In this document: positions 20,324-27,859 of the stretch, piece after piece
Numbering within the stretch: position 1 is the stretch's first letter
Layout: each line of letters starts with the position of its first letter
From: Streptomyces toxytricini
GTDB taxonomy: Bacteria > Actinomycetota > Actinomycetes > Streptomycetales > Streptomycetaceae
Reading direction: 5' to 3'
NCBI RefSeq assembly: GCF_014649915.1
Contig: NZ_BMTY01000008.1
Location: 23,947-58,277 of the forward strand
Length of the DNA stretch: 34,331 nt
The notes under the pieces: model-generated
Databases searched by the model: none
What the model was told of the DNA's origin: nothing
The model's input: only the letters and a program-made list of their open reading frames with translations
Position numbers and translations under genes: made by a program

Positions 20324-20929
20324 TCAGACCGCCTCTCCCTGGCGGGCGGCCGCCAGGCGGACCGCGTCGAGGATCTTCTCGTAGCCCGTGCAGCGGCAGA
20401 GGTTGCCGGACAGGGCCTCACGGATGTCCTGGTCGGTCGGGTCCGGGTTCTGCTCCAGCAGGGCGTCGGCCTGGACCAGCAGGCCCGGGGTGCAGAAGCC
20501 GCACTGGACGGCGCCGGCGTCGATGAACGCCTGCTGGATGCCGGACAGCTCCACGCCCTCGCCGGTCTGCGAGTCGGTGCCCTTCGCGGACCAGCGCTGC
20601 GCCTCGTCCGTGGACACGCCGGCCGCGCTGCCGCAGGCGCCGGTGCCGCAGGCGCCGCCGTGGCCGTGCTCCTCGCGCTTGCGGGCGAAGTCGGCCAGGC
20701 CCTCGACGGTCACGACGTCGCGGCCCTCGACCTGGCCGGCGGCGACGAGACAGGAGCAGACGGGCACGCCGTCGAGGCGTACGGTGCAGGATCCGCACTC
20801 GCCCTGCTCACAGGCGTTCTTCGAGCCGGGCAGGCCCAGGCGCTCGCGCAGGACGTAGAGGAGGGACTCGCCCTCCCAGACGTCGTCGGCCTGCTGCGGA
20901 CGACCGTTGACAGTGAAATTGACGCGCAT
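20324..20929 (-). CDS. pucE: xanthine dehydrogenase 2Fe-2S subunit with an internal insertion
   Basis: This 201-residue iron-sulfur subunit passes electrons from the molybdenum site to FAD. The plant-type ferredoxin domain shows Cys40, Cys45, Cys48 and Cys60 (CEQGECGSC...C). The second cluster domain shows CGFC at 143-146 and CRC at 178-180. Between them, at about 80-125, is an extra hydrophilic segment with Gly/His and a further cysteine pair, C94 and C99 (ACGTGACG), which a minimal ~160-residue subunit lacks. The ATG lies 2 bases past the pucC stop and the stop 2 bases before pucD, so the three subunits should be made in fixed ratio. Whether the extra cysteines bind anything is unknown. Confidence 0.93.
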   Translation of the reverse strand: MRVNFTVNGRPQQADDVWEGESLLYVLRERLGLPGSKNACEQGECGSCTVRLDGVPVCSCLVAAGQVEGRDVVTVEGLADFARKREEHGHGGACGTGACGSAAGVSTDEAQRWSAKGTDSQTGEGVELSGIQQAFIDAGAVQCGFCTPGLLVQADALLEQNPDPTDQDIREALSGNLCRCTGYEKILDAVRLAAARQGEAV

Positions 20930-20931
20930 GG

Positions 20932-21825
20932 TTACGCAGCCCCTTCAAGCGTGCGGCCGTTCGTGCCGCGGTACTGCTCCCACGTCCAGACGAGCTGGCG
21001 GCGAGCCATGATGCCGACCGCGTGCCGGCGGTACTTCGCCGTGCCGCGGACGTCGTCGATCGGGTTGCAGGCGCCGGAGGCGAGCTCACCGAACTGCTTG
21101 GCGATCGACGGGGTGATGACCTTGCCGTTGTCCCAGAAGCCGCCCTCTTCCAGGGCGGCGTTCAGGAACTCCTCGGCGGCCTTCGCCCGGATGGGCGTGG
21201 GCGCGGCCGAGCCGATGCCCGTCCGCACGGTGCGGGTCTCGGGGTGCAGCGCGAGGCCGAAGGCGCACACCGCGATGACCATCGCGTTGCGGGTGCCGAC
21301 CTTGGAGTACTGCTGCGGACCGGTGGCGTTCTTGACGTGGACGGCCTTGATGAGCTCGTCGGCGGCGAGCGCGTTGCGCTTGACGCCGGTGTAGAACTCG
21401 TCGATCGGGATCATGCGGGTGCCGCGGACGGATTCGACCTCGACCTCGGCGCCGGCGGCGAGGAGGGCGGGGTGGGAGTCGCCCGCGGGAGAGGCGCAGC
21501 CCAGGTTGCCGCCGACGCCGCCGCGGTTGCGGATCTGCGGGGAGGCGACCGTGTGGGAGGCGAGCGCGAGCCCGGGGAGCGTCTCGCGCAGGTTCTCCAT
21601 GATGTGCGTGTACGGGACGGAGGCGCCGACCCTGGTGACCTCCTCGCCTACCTCCCACTCCCGCAGCAGTGCGATGCGGTTCAGGTCGAGGAGGTACTCC
21701 GGACGGCGGTGGTCGAAGTTGATCTCGACCATGATGTCGGTGCCACCCGCAATCGGCACAGCTGTGGGGTACTCGGCCTTGGCGGCGAGTGCCTCCTCCC
21801 AACTGGCGGGGCGAAGGAAGTCCAT
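20932..21825 (-). CDS. pucC: xanthine dehydrogenase FAD-binding subunit
   Basis: This 297-residue subunit binds FAD and transfers electrons to NAD+. It has the CO-dehydrogenase-flavoprotein signatures PIAGGTDIMVEINF near residues 24-37, IRNRGGVGGNLGCASPAGDS near 98-117 for flavin contacts, and the C-terminal CODH_FAD_C domain (YSKVGTRNAMVIAV, IGSAAPTPIRAKAAEEFL). Length is usual for the family. It is first in the operon. ATG 21825 follows AAGAGAG. Its promoter region, shared with divergent pucR, contains two direct repeats downstream of a putative promoter. Confidence 0.93.
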   Translation of the reverse strand: MDFLRPASWEEALAAKAEYPTAVPIAGGTDIMVEINFDHRRPEYLLDLNRIALLREWEVGEEVTRVGASVPYTHIMENLRETLPGLALASHTVASPQIRNRGGVGGNLGCASPAGDSHPALLAAGAEVEVESVRGTRMIPIDEFYTGVKRNALAADELIKAVHVKNATGPQQYSKVGTRNAMVIAVCAFGLALHPETRTVRTGIGSAAPTPIRAKAAEEFLNAALEEGGFWDNGKVITPSIAKQFGELASGACNPIDDVRGTAKYRRHAVGIMARRQLVWTWEQYRGTNGRTLEGAA

Positions 21826-21849
21826 GTCGGCTCTCTTCTTGTAATCGGG

Positions 21850-21901
21850 TCGTTCGCTTGGGGCCAGGAGGCCGAAGGGCCGTCGACTGGTCGTTCACTT
21901 G
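21850..21901 (-). promoter_or_regulatory. two 11-base direct repeats upstream of pucC
   Basis: On the minus strand CAAGTGAACGA (21891-21901) and CAAGCGAACGA (21850-21860) differ at one base and are spaced 41 bases apart, close to four helical turns. They lie just downstream of the putative pucC promoter, fitting repressor half-sites. PucR is the nearest candidate protein. Confidence 0.5.
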
Positions 21902-21931
21902 CTGTTAACGCGGTGTGGAGTCAGTACACAA
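21902..21931 (-). promoter_or_regulatory. candidate promoter of pucC-pucE-pucD
   Basis: TTGTGT (21926-21931) and TAACAG (21902-21907) on the minus strand are separated by 18 bases and point toward pucC. The -10 is imperfect at its last base. The GTTAAC around it recalls a purine-gene PucR box only loosely. Confidence 0.4.
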
Positions 21932-22077
21932 GCCGCGCGTCCCTGTGGTGCAGTCACCGAAACCATGAAGGAGTTGGCTGGCGGCCTCCCTCGTCTTGTA
22001 GATTCGTATGAAAGGCAGGATGCACTGACCTGCCCGATTTCCGACGGCAACATTCGAGACAGATCGGCGGCGACACC

Positions 22078-23757
22078 ATGCGGCTGCGCGCACTGCTGGA
22101 AACCGAGGCGCTGGGGCTGCGGCTGCTGGGCGGCGAGGACGAACTCGACCGGACGGTCCGCGGCGTCATGACGACGGACCTGAGGGATCCCAGCCGGTAC
22201 CTCACCGGAGGCGAACTCGTGCTGACGGGCCTCGCCTGGCGAAGAAATTCAGCCGACTCCGAGCCGTTCGTACGAATCCTCGCGAGCGCGGGCGTCGCCG
22301 GCCTCGCCGCGGGCGAGGCGGAGCTGGGCGACATCCCCGACGACCTCGTCTCCGCCTGCCGGCACCACCGGCTGCCGCTGTTCGCGGTGAACGAGGACGT
22401 TGCATTCGCCACCATCACGGAGTACGTGGTGCGGCAGGTCTCCGGCGAGCGCGCCGGCGACCTCGCGGCCGTCGTCGACCGCCACCGCCGGCTGATGACC
22501 TCCGGTCCGGCGGGCGGCGGCCCCGACGTGGTGCTCGATCTGCTCACCACCGACCTCGATCTGCGCGCGTGGGTGCTCTCCCCCACGGGCCGGCAGATCG
22601 CCGGAGCGGGAGAACCCCTGCCGCCGGGCGTCTGTGCGGCCCTGGCCGGCGAGCACCTCGCGGCGGTCCGCACCGGGCGCAGGGGCCCGCACCGGATCTC
22701 CCTCCAGGGTATTGCGTACTCGCTCTTCCCGATCAGGGGAGCGGGCCGCGCCCCGGGCGGCCCGGGCGGCCGCGACGTGCGCGAGAGCGTGCTGTCGGAC
22801 TGGCTGCTGGCCGTCGAGGCCGACGCGGGCGACTGGCCGGCGGAGCGGCTGGACCTGCTGCAGGGCGTGACCCAGCTGATCGCCGTCGAGCGGGACCGGC
22901 GCGACGCCGCCCGCACGGTGCGCCGCCGCCTGGCCCAGGAGGTGCTGGAGCTGGTCCAGACGGGCGCCCCGCCCGCCGAGATCGCCGCCCGCCTGCGCGT
23001 CGCCGCCCCCGTGCTGCTGCCGGGGCTCGGCGCGGCCCCGCACTGGCAGGTGGTCGTGGCCCGGGTGGACTGGGAGGGCGGCGACATCCCCGGCGGGCCG
23101 GTGGCGCAGTCGCTGCTGGAGGAGATCCTCGTCGACCCGTCCGTGTCCGGGCCGGAGCCGTCGGACCGCATCGCGGTCGCCCACACGGGCGACGAGGCCA
23201 TCGCCCTGGTGCCGCTGCCCGCGCAGACCGGGGAGGGCGGGGAGGACAAGGCCCCGGAGGCCGCCCTGCACGCCGACGAGCTGCTCGCGACCGTACGGGA
23301 GCCGCTGCGCGCGGGCCTCGCCGACGACGGCCGCCTCACCCTCGGCGTCAGCGCCGCCGTGCACTCCGCGGAGGGGCTGCGCGGCGCGCTGGAGGAGGCC
23401 CGGCACGCCCGCCGGGTCGCCGCGGCGCGCCCCGGCCGGGTCTGCGCGGCCGGCCACCACGAGCTCGCCTCCCACGTGCTGCTGCTGCCGTTCGTCCCGG
23501 ACGACGTGCGCCGCGCGTTCACGGCGCGCCTGCTGGACCCGCTGCGGGACTACGACCGCCGCCACCGCGCGGAGCTCATCCCGACGCTGGAGGCGTTCCT
23601 GGACTGCGACGGCTCGTGGACGCGCTGCGCGACGCGGCTGCACCTGCACGTCAACACGCTGCGCTACCGGGTCGGGCGAATCGAGCAGTTGACGTCCCGC
23701 GACCTGTCCCGGCTGGAGGACAAGCTCGACTTCTTCCTCGCACTGCGCATGAGCTGA
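22078..23757 (+). CDS. pucR: PucR-family transcriptional regulator
   Basis: A 559-residue regulator, cytoplasmic, divergent from the xanthine dehydrogenase operon. The N-terminal PucR domain (about 5-125) contains LRALLETEALGLRLLGGEDEL, VMTTDLRDPSRYLTGGELVLTG and LPLFAVNEDVAFATITEYV. The middle is a GGDEF-like linker region found in the family. The C-terminus is the PucR-type helix-turn-helix, SWTRCATRLHLHVNTLRYRVGRIEQL, at about 520-546. The family includes the Bacillus purine catabolism activator. ATG 22078 is the first start fitting the domain, with only a weak ribosome binding site. Control of pucCED and perhaps the permease is inferred from the gene order. Confidence 0.93.
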   Translation: MRLRALLETEALGLRLLGGEDELDRTVRGVMTTDLRDPSRYLTGGELVLTGLAWRRNSADSEPFVRILASAGVAGLAAGEAELGDIPDDLVSACRHHRLPLFAVNEDVAFATITEYVVRQVSGERAGDLAAVVDRHRRLMTSGPAGGGPDVVLDLLTTDLDLRAWVLSPTGRQIAGAGEPLPPGVCAALAGEHLAAVRTGRRGPHRISLQGIAYSLFPIRGAGRAPGGPGGRDVRESVLSDWLLAVEADAGDWPAERLDLLQGVTQLIAVERDRRDAARTVRRRLAQEVLELVQTGAPPAEIAARLRVAAPVLLPGLGAAPHWQVVVARVDWEGGDIPGGPVAQSLLEEILVDPSVSGPEPSDRIAVAHTGDEAIALVPLPAQTGEGGEDKAPEAALHADELLATVREPLRAGLADDGRLTLGVSAAVHSAEGLRGALEEARHARRVAAARPGRVCAAGHHELASHVLLLPFVPDDVRRAFTARLLDPLRDYDRRHRAELIPTLEAFLDCDGSWTRCATRLHLHVNTLRYRVGRIEQLTSRDLSRLEDKLDFFLALRMS

Positions 23758-23819
23758 GGCGTTCCGCAGGGCCGGTTGTTCCGTGTGTGATGCATGGTGC
23801 TGACGAGGTGTCCGGACTT

Positions 23820-23835
23820 TGTGAAAGAGTTCACC
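23820..23835. promoter_or_regulatory. Rex-like operator upstream of the TPR-like gene
   Basis: TGTGAAAGAGTTCACC contains the inverted repeat GTGAA-AGAG-TTCAC and matches the Rex operator form TGTGAAnnnnTTCACA except at its final base. It lies about 90 bases upstream of the GTG of the next gene. Rex is a known NADH/NAD+ sensor of streptomycetes; binding here is inference. Confidence 0.55.
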
Positions 23836-23923
23836 CGACCCCTTGGCCGAACCCGCCGATCCGTGCTCTCATTTCGCCCCAGGGCTCGAAGACGTGCTGC
23901 TTGGTTGCTTTGGGGAGGGCAAT

Positions 23924-24712
23924 GTGGCGGACACCGCCATGTCCGGTGCCGGAACCACCGGGGGGGACGACCCCCTCCAGCGGGCGATATGGCGGCTGCG
24001 CTCGCGCGGCTGCTGGACCGACGCGGCGGCCCTGCTGACCGCGCACCAGGACGACGCCGGAGCCGCCGTGCAGCGGACGGCGCTGCTGGTCGAGCGGTGC
24101 CTGTTCACCGGCCAGGGCTGGTCGGAGGCGGAGGACGCGCTGCGCGTCGCGGAGGCGGTGGCGGGGGACGACGACGAGCGCGGCGCGGCGGCCTGCGAGC
24201 GCGGCCACCTGGCGTACGCGGCCACGGTCCTCGGGGTGCGCGACCGCTCCGACGAGGCCCGCTCGGCGCTGGGCCGGGCAGCGGCCCTGCTGTCCCCGGG
24301 CTCCCGCACCCGTCCGCTGCTGGACTTCCGCCGGGGCCTGGTCGCCGAGCACCTGGCGGACGCCCCCCAGTCGGCCCGCCCGGCGTACCGCCGCGCCCAC
24401 GCGGGGGCCACGGCCAACGGGGACACGCTGCTGCTGTCGTTCACCTGGCGGCACCTGGCCGCGCTGGCCCTGCGCGACGGGGAGGTCGCGGAGGCCCGCA
24501 AGGGCTTCGCGGAGTCGCTCCGCATCCGCGAGGAGCTCGGCTTCCTCGTCGGCACCGCGCCGGCTCTGGCCGCACTCGCGGAGGCCGAGCCGGAGCCCGA
24601 GGCCAGCCGGCTGCGCGCCGAGGCGCACCGCCTGTTCCACCTCCTGGGCGGGATCCCGACCTGGCTGGCGGACCAGCTCCACCCGAGGCCGTCCCTGCCC
24701 GATCCGGCCTGA
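23924..24712 (+). CDS. TPR-like helical repeat protein
   Basis: I do not recognise a named function. The 262-residue product is soluble and mostly helical, with several degenerate tetratricopeptide-type repeats: AIWRLRSRGCWTDAAALLTA, TGQGWSEAEDALRVAEAV, DRSDEARSALGRAAALLSPG, and the clear DGEVAEARKGFAESLRIREELGF at about 185-207. There is no signal peptide, membrane segment or catalytic motif. GTG 23924 is preferred because GGGGAGGG lies about 5 bases upstream; the frame stays open to ATG 23843. It probably acts as a scaffold or regulatory partner. A Rex-like site upstream hints at redox-linked expression. Confidence 0.7.
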   Translation: MADTAMSGAGTTGGDDPLQRAIWRLRSRGCWTDAAALLTAHQDDAGAAVQRTALLVERCLFTGQGWSEAEDALRVAEAVAGDDDERGAAACERGHLAYAATVLGVRDRSDEARSALGRAAALLSPGSRTRPLLDFRRGLVAEHLADAPQSARPAYRRAHAGATANGDTLLLSFTWRHLAALALRDGEVAEARKGFAESLRIREELGFLVGTAPALAALAEAEPEPEASRLRAEAHRLFHLLGGIPTWLADQLHPRPSLPDPA

Positions 24713-24865
24713 CCGCGCGGTCGACACCGCGCCCCGCCGCTGCCGGCGCGCAGCCCGGCACACGGGCAGCCCTCCCCCGTGCGGCGCAGGGCACCGGATG
24801 ACGCGGGCCGGACGGCGGGACCGGAGGCGGACGGCCTGCCCGGCGGTCCGGGCCGACGCGGCCGC

Positions 24866-25537
24866 TCAGCCGGCGGACCCGGCGAAGTGCTCCCGTACCA
24901 GCGATTCGACGGCCGCCAGCTCGCCGGCGACCAGCGCCTCCAGCAGGGCCGCGTGCTCGGCCGCGTCGGCGACGAGGTCGGCGCGCCTCACCCGGGGGGC
25001 ACCGGGCAGCGGCCACTGGGAGCGGCGGTGCAGCTCCTCTGCGACCTGGACGAGCTGCTCGTTGCCGCCGAGGCGGAGGACCTGCCGGTGGAAGGCCCGG
25101 TCGGCCTCCGCGTAGCGGGCCGGGTCGCCGGCCGCGGCGGCGTCGGCGGTGGCGGCGGCCGCCGGCCGCAGGGCCGCCCAGGTCTCCGGGGCGACGGTCC
25201 GCGCCAGCCGCAGCATGACCGGCACCTCCAGCAGCGCCCGCACCTCGGCCAGCTCCGCGAGGGCCCGCGGCGTCCGCGACAGCACCCGGAAGCCGCGGTT
25301 CGGCAGGCACTCCACGGCCCCTTCCAGGGCCAGCTGCTGCATCGCCTCGCGGACCGGCGTCGCGGACACGCCGAAACGGTCCGCCAGCGCGGGGCCGGAG
25401 TAGATCTCCCCGGGCTCCAGCTCGCCGTCGACGAGCGCGGCGCGCAGCGCCTCCAGCACCTGCGCGCGCACGGAATGGCGCAGCACCTTCTGCGTCGGGA
25501 TCAGCGCCGACACCCCTGCGCGGGCCGCCTCGTGCAC
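24866..25537 (-). CDS. GntR-family regulator, FadR/FCD type
   Basis: A 223-residue one-component regulator. The winged helix at about 20-85 contains RAQVLEALRAALVDGELEPG, SGPALADRFGVSATPVREAMQQL and PNRGFRVL, all typical of GntR. The rest is an all-helical FCD ligand domain with metal-coordinating-type residues (YAEADRAFHRQVLRLGGN, AAEHAALLEALVAGE). The GTG start at 25537 follows AGGAGG by 5 bases; the longer frame to 25600 would begin inside the promoter. FCD regulators respond to small organic acids or sugar acids. Nothing adjacent shows its ligand or target. It is divergent from the FhuF-like gene and shares the region with the iron box. Confidence 0.87.
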   Translation of the reverse strand: MHEAARAGVSALIPTQKVLRHSVRAQVLEALRAALVDGELEPGEIYSGPALADRFGVSATPVREAMQQLALEGAVECLPNRGFRVLSRTPRALAELAEVRALLEVPVMLRLARTVAPETWAALRPAAAATADAAAAGDPARYAEADRAFHRQVLRLGGNEQLVQVAEELHRRSQWPLPGAPRVRRADLVADAAEHAALLEALVAGELAAVESLVREHFAGSAG

Positions 25538-25620
25538 TCGGTCCTCCTGTGGGTCTCGGCCTCTCGGGAGAATAGTTGAGATCGGCCCGGAAAAGGGCAT
25601 ACAAACCCATCACCGTCAGC

Positions 25621-25639
25621 TAAGGTAAGGCTTACCTTT
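25621..25639. promoter_or_regulatory. iron box (DmdR/IdeR operator)
   Basis: TAAGGTAAGGCTTACCTTT closely matches the actinobacterial iron-box consensus TTAGGTTAGGCTAACCTAA. Its arms AAGGTAAG and CTTACCTT are perfect complements around a single central G. It lies 30 bases upstream of the FhuF-like ATG, where an iron-loaded DmdR/IdeR repressor would block transcription. Confidence 0.88.
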
Positions 25640-25669
25640 GTTCACCCCCGACCGAATCGGTGATCCGCC

Positions 25670-26509
25670 ATGTCCGCGCCCGCCCCCGTCGCCACTTCCC
25701 CCCTGGCGGGCGCGTACGCACGGCTGACGCAGGCGTACGAGGGCCTCCTCGTCGTCGAGCGCGCCGCGCACGAGCCCGCCCCTCGCGGTGTGGGGTGGAT
25801 CGGCGCGGAGGAGCTCGCGGCGGGCGGCCCCGCCGCGGAGGCCTACCTGGCGTGGGACAAGGCGCAGATCATGCGGGACTACGGCCGCGAGGCCCGGCCC
25901 GACGTGGTCGCCACGTTCGGCCTGCACCGCTACGCCTGGCCCGCCTGCCTGCTGGTCACCGTGCCGTGGTTCCTCGACCGCCGCGTGCCGCGGCTGGAGC
26001 AGGTCGCGTACCACCGGGCCCGCGGGATCATGAGCGTGTACGCGGACTCCTTCGCCTGCCTGCCGACCGATCCGGCGGCAGACCTCCCCGGGGCCCGGGT
26101 CGTGTCCGACGGGGAGGCCCTGCGGGCCGAGGTGCGCGCTGCGGTGGCGCAGCACCTCGAACCGCTGCTGGAGGCCTTCGGTCCGCGCATGCGGCGCAGG
26201 CGGCGCGCCCTGTGGGGGATGGCGACGGACGACGTGGTGGCGAGCCTGTGGTACGTGGGCCGGATGCTGGGCGAGGAGGACCGCGCGATCGCCGAGCTGG
26301 AGGCGCTGCTGCCCGGCTCGACCGCCCCGTACGCCGGCGGCGCGGGCTTCCGGACGCTCACGGCGCCCGACGGGGCGTGCATGCCGACGCGGGACCGCGC
26401 GAGCTGCTGCCTCTTCTACACGATCCGCCCGAAGGACACGTGCGTCACCTGCCCCCGCACGTCCGACGAGGACCGCATCGCCCGCCTGACGGCCCGCACG
26501 GCGGCGTAA
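25670..26509 (+). CDS. FhuF-like ferric-siderophore reductase, 2Fe-2S protein
   Basis: A 279-residue cytoplasmic protein ending in the FhuF-type cluster motif: Cys246-Cys247, then Cys258 and Cys261 (CC-x10-C-x2-C, SCCLFYTIRPKDTCVTC), which binds an unusual [2Fe-2S] cluster. The N-terminal two thirds have the helical FhuF/IucA-accessory fold features (YGREARPDVVATFGLHRYAW, LWYVGRMLGEEDRAIAELEALL). Such proteins release iron from imported ferric siderophores by reduction. The ATG lies 30 bases past an iron box, so derepression under iron limitation is expected. No siderophore transporter or biosynthesis gene is adjacent, so it appears to be a stand-alone reductase. Confidence 0.88.
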   Translation: MSAPAPVATSPLAGAYARLTQAYEGLLVVERAAHEPAPRGVGWIGAEELAAGGPAAEAYLAWDKAQIMRDYGREARPDVVATFGLHRYAWPACLLVTVPWFLDRRVPRLEQVAYHRARGIMSVYADSFACLPTDPAADLPGARVVSDGEALRAEVRAAVAQHLEPLLEAFGPRMRRRRRALWGMATDDVVASLWYVGRMLGEEDRAIAELEALLPGSTAPYAGGAGFRTLTAPDGACMPTRDRASCCLFYTIRPKDTCVTCPRTSDEDRIARLTARTAA

Positions 26510-26587
26510 CGTTCCTCCTCGCCGACGCGGAATCCGCACCGCCGACCAGAACAACGGGCGCCACTCCCACCCGTCCGACTGACCCTG

Positions 26588-26639
26588 CTCGAACACAACA
26601 CCCAATTCCCACACGGCAGTTCGAGCCACAACACCCTAT
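26588..26639. repeat. direct repeats upstream of the DUF2637 gene
   Basis: CACAACACCCAAT (26594-26606) and CACAACACCCTAT (26627-26639) match at 12 of 13 positions, 33 bases apart. Each is preceded by a TCGA-containing hexamer, CTCGAA (26588-26593) and TTCGAG (26620-26625), which are also inverted complements of each other. The stretch is AT-richer than its surroundings and lies about 120-170 bases before the DUF2637 start. Confidence 0.6.
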
Positions 26640-26755
26640 CCGGCGGGCCACGGCCCCCGATGGCGTCCACTTGCCCCGAAACCCGCGTGCGAAGCGGATC
26701 CCCTGCGCCACCATGGCCCCGGTAGGCCGCATAAGCGAAGGCAAGGGACATCCGC

Positions 26756-27811
26756 ATGAGACTGACCGACATATCGCTGGACTGGCTGCTGCCCGGCAGC
26801 CTGTTGATCCTGGGCGTACTTGCGGCAGTTGCGGTACTGGCCCGGGGCAAGCGCGAGGGCGAGAAGGCCGCGGCCGAGGACTCCTGGGAGCGCAGCGAGG
26901 AGCGCCGGCGCCGCAAGGAGGCCGTCTACGGGACCGCTTCCTACGTCCTGCTCTTCTGCTGTGCGGCGGTCGCGGCCGCGCTCTCCTTCCACGGGCTGGT
27001 CGGCTTCGGCCGGCAGAACCTGAACCTTTCGGGCGGCTGGGAGTACCTGGTCCCCTTCGGCCTGGACGGCGCCGCGATGTTCTGCTCGGTCCTCGCCGTC
27101 CGCGAGGCGAGCCACGGCGACGCCGCGCTGGGTTCGCGCATGCTGGTGTGGCTGTTCGCCGGCGCTGCCGCATGGTTCAACTGGGTGCACGCGCCCCGCG
27201 GGATCGGCCACGACGGCGCCCCGCAGTTCTTCGCCGGCATGTCGCTGTCGGCGGCGGTCCTCTTCGACCGGGCCCTGAAGCAGACCCGCAGGGCGGCCTT
27301 GCGCGAGCAGGGCCTGATCCCGCGCCCGCTGCCGCAGATCCGCATGGTCCGCTGGCTGCGGGCCCCCCGGGAGACCTTCGGCGCGTGGTCCCTCATGCTC
27401 CTCGAAGGCGTCCGCACGCTGGACGAGGCCGTCGACGAGGTGCGCGAGGACCGGCGGGAGAAGGAAGCGGACCGGCACCGCAGGCGCGACCAGAACCGCC
27501 TGAACAAGGCCCGCCTGAAGGCCCTGGGCCGGCAGAACCGCACGTCCCTCTTCGGCCGCTCCCGCGGCCGCCAGGTCGACATGGCGGGGCTCACCTCCGC
27601 CGCGGGCTCCGCGCCGGTCGGCGCGGAGCCGGCCATAGCGGAACACGGACAACTGCCCGCCCCGCCCCGGCGCCCCTCCCTGCAGGCCGTGAGCACTGAG
27701 GTGACCGGCCCCCGAACGGTCGACCTGACCGCCGAGGACGACACCCAGACCATCCCCCGGCTCGACTCCCTGGAACGCAAACTGAAGGACCTGGAACAGC
27801 AGTTCGGCTGA
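26756..27811 (+). CDS. DUF2637 membrane protein
   Basis: A 351-residue membrane protein of the DUF2637 family, found widely in streptomycetes and often on their conjugative elements beside spread/transfer functions. Hydrophobic spans fall at about 11-29, 59-80, 97-117, 128-146 and 158-172, with conserved-looking VPFGLDGAAMFCSVLAVREA and WFNWVHAP. The segments at 30-56 and 205-260 are strongly charged and Arg-rich (coiled-coil-like), followed by a Pro/Ala-rich tail ending in a short coiled coil (LDSLERKLKDLEQQF). ATG 26756 follows AAGGGA. No transfer gene, replication gene or att site lies nearby, so a chromosomal housekeeping variant is likelier than an element remnant. Function unknown. Confidence 0.85.
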   Translation: MRLTDISLDWLLPGSLLILGVLAAVAVLARGKREGEKAAAEDSWERSEERRRRKEAVYGTASYVLLFCCAAVAAALSFHGLVGFGRQNLNLSGGWEYLVPFGLDGAAMFCSVLAVREASHGDAALGSRMLVWLFAGAAAWFNWVHAPRGIGHDGAPQFFAGMSLSAAVLFDRALKQTRRAALREQGLIPRPLPQIRMVRWLRAPRETFGAWSLMLLEGVRTLDEAVDEVREDRREKEADRHRRRDQNRLNKARLKALGRQNRTSLFGRSRGRQVDMAGLTSAAGSAPVGAEPAIAEHGQLPAPPRRPSLQAVSTEVTGPRTVDLTAEDDTQTIPRLDSLERKLKDLEQQFG

Positions 27812-27825
27812 CAGCTCCTGCCTCC

Positions 27826-27854
27826 GAGGGCCCGCCCCACCAGGGCGGGCCCTC
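27826..27854. terminator. bidirectional hairpin terminator
   Basis: GAGGGCCCGCCC (27826-27837) and GGGCGGGCCCTC (27843-27854) form a perfect 12-bp stem with a 5-base loop, placed between the stops of two convergent genes. It should end transcription from both sides. Confidence 0.8.
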
Positions 27855-27859
27855 TGCCG

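Noticed and set aside
26756..27811. DUF2637 gene as evidence of an integrated conjugative element
   Set aside because: No integrase, replication, transfer or att sequences are nearby and the composition matches its neighbours.
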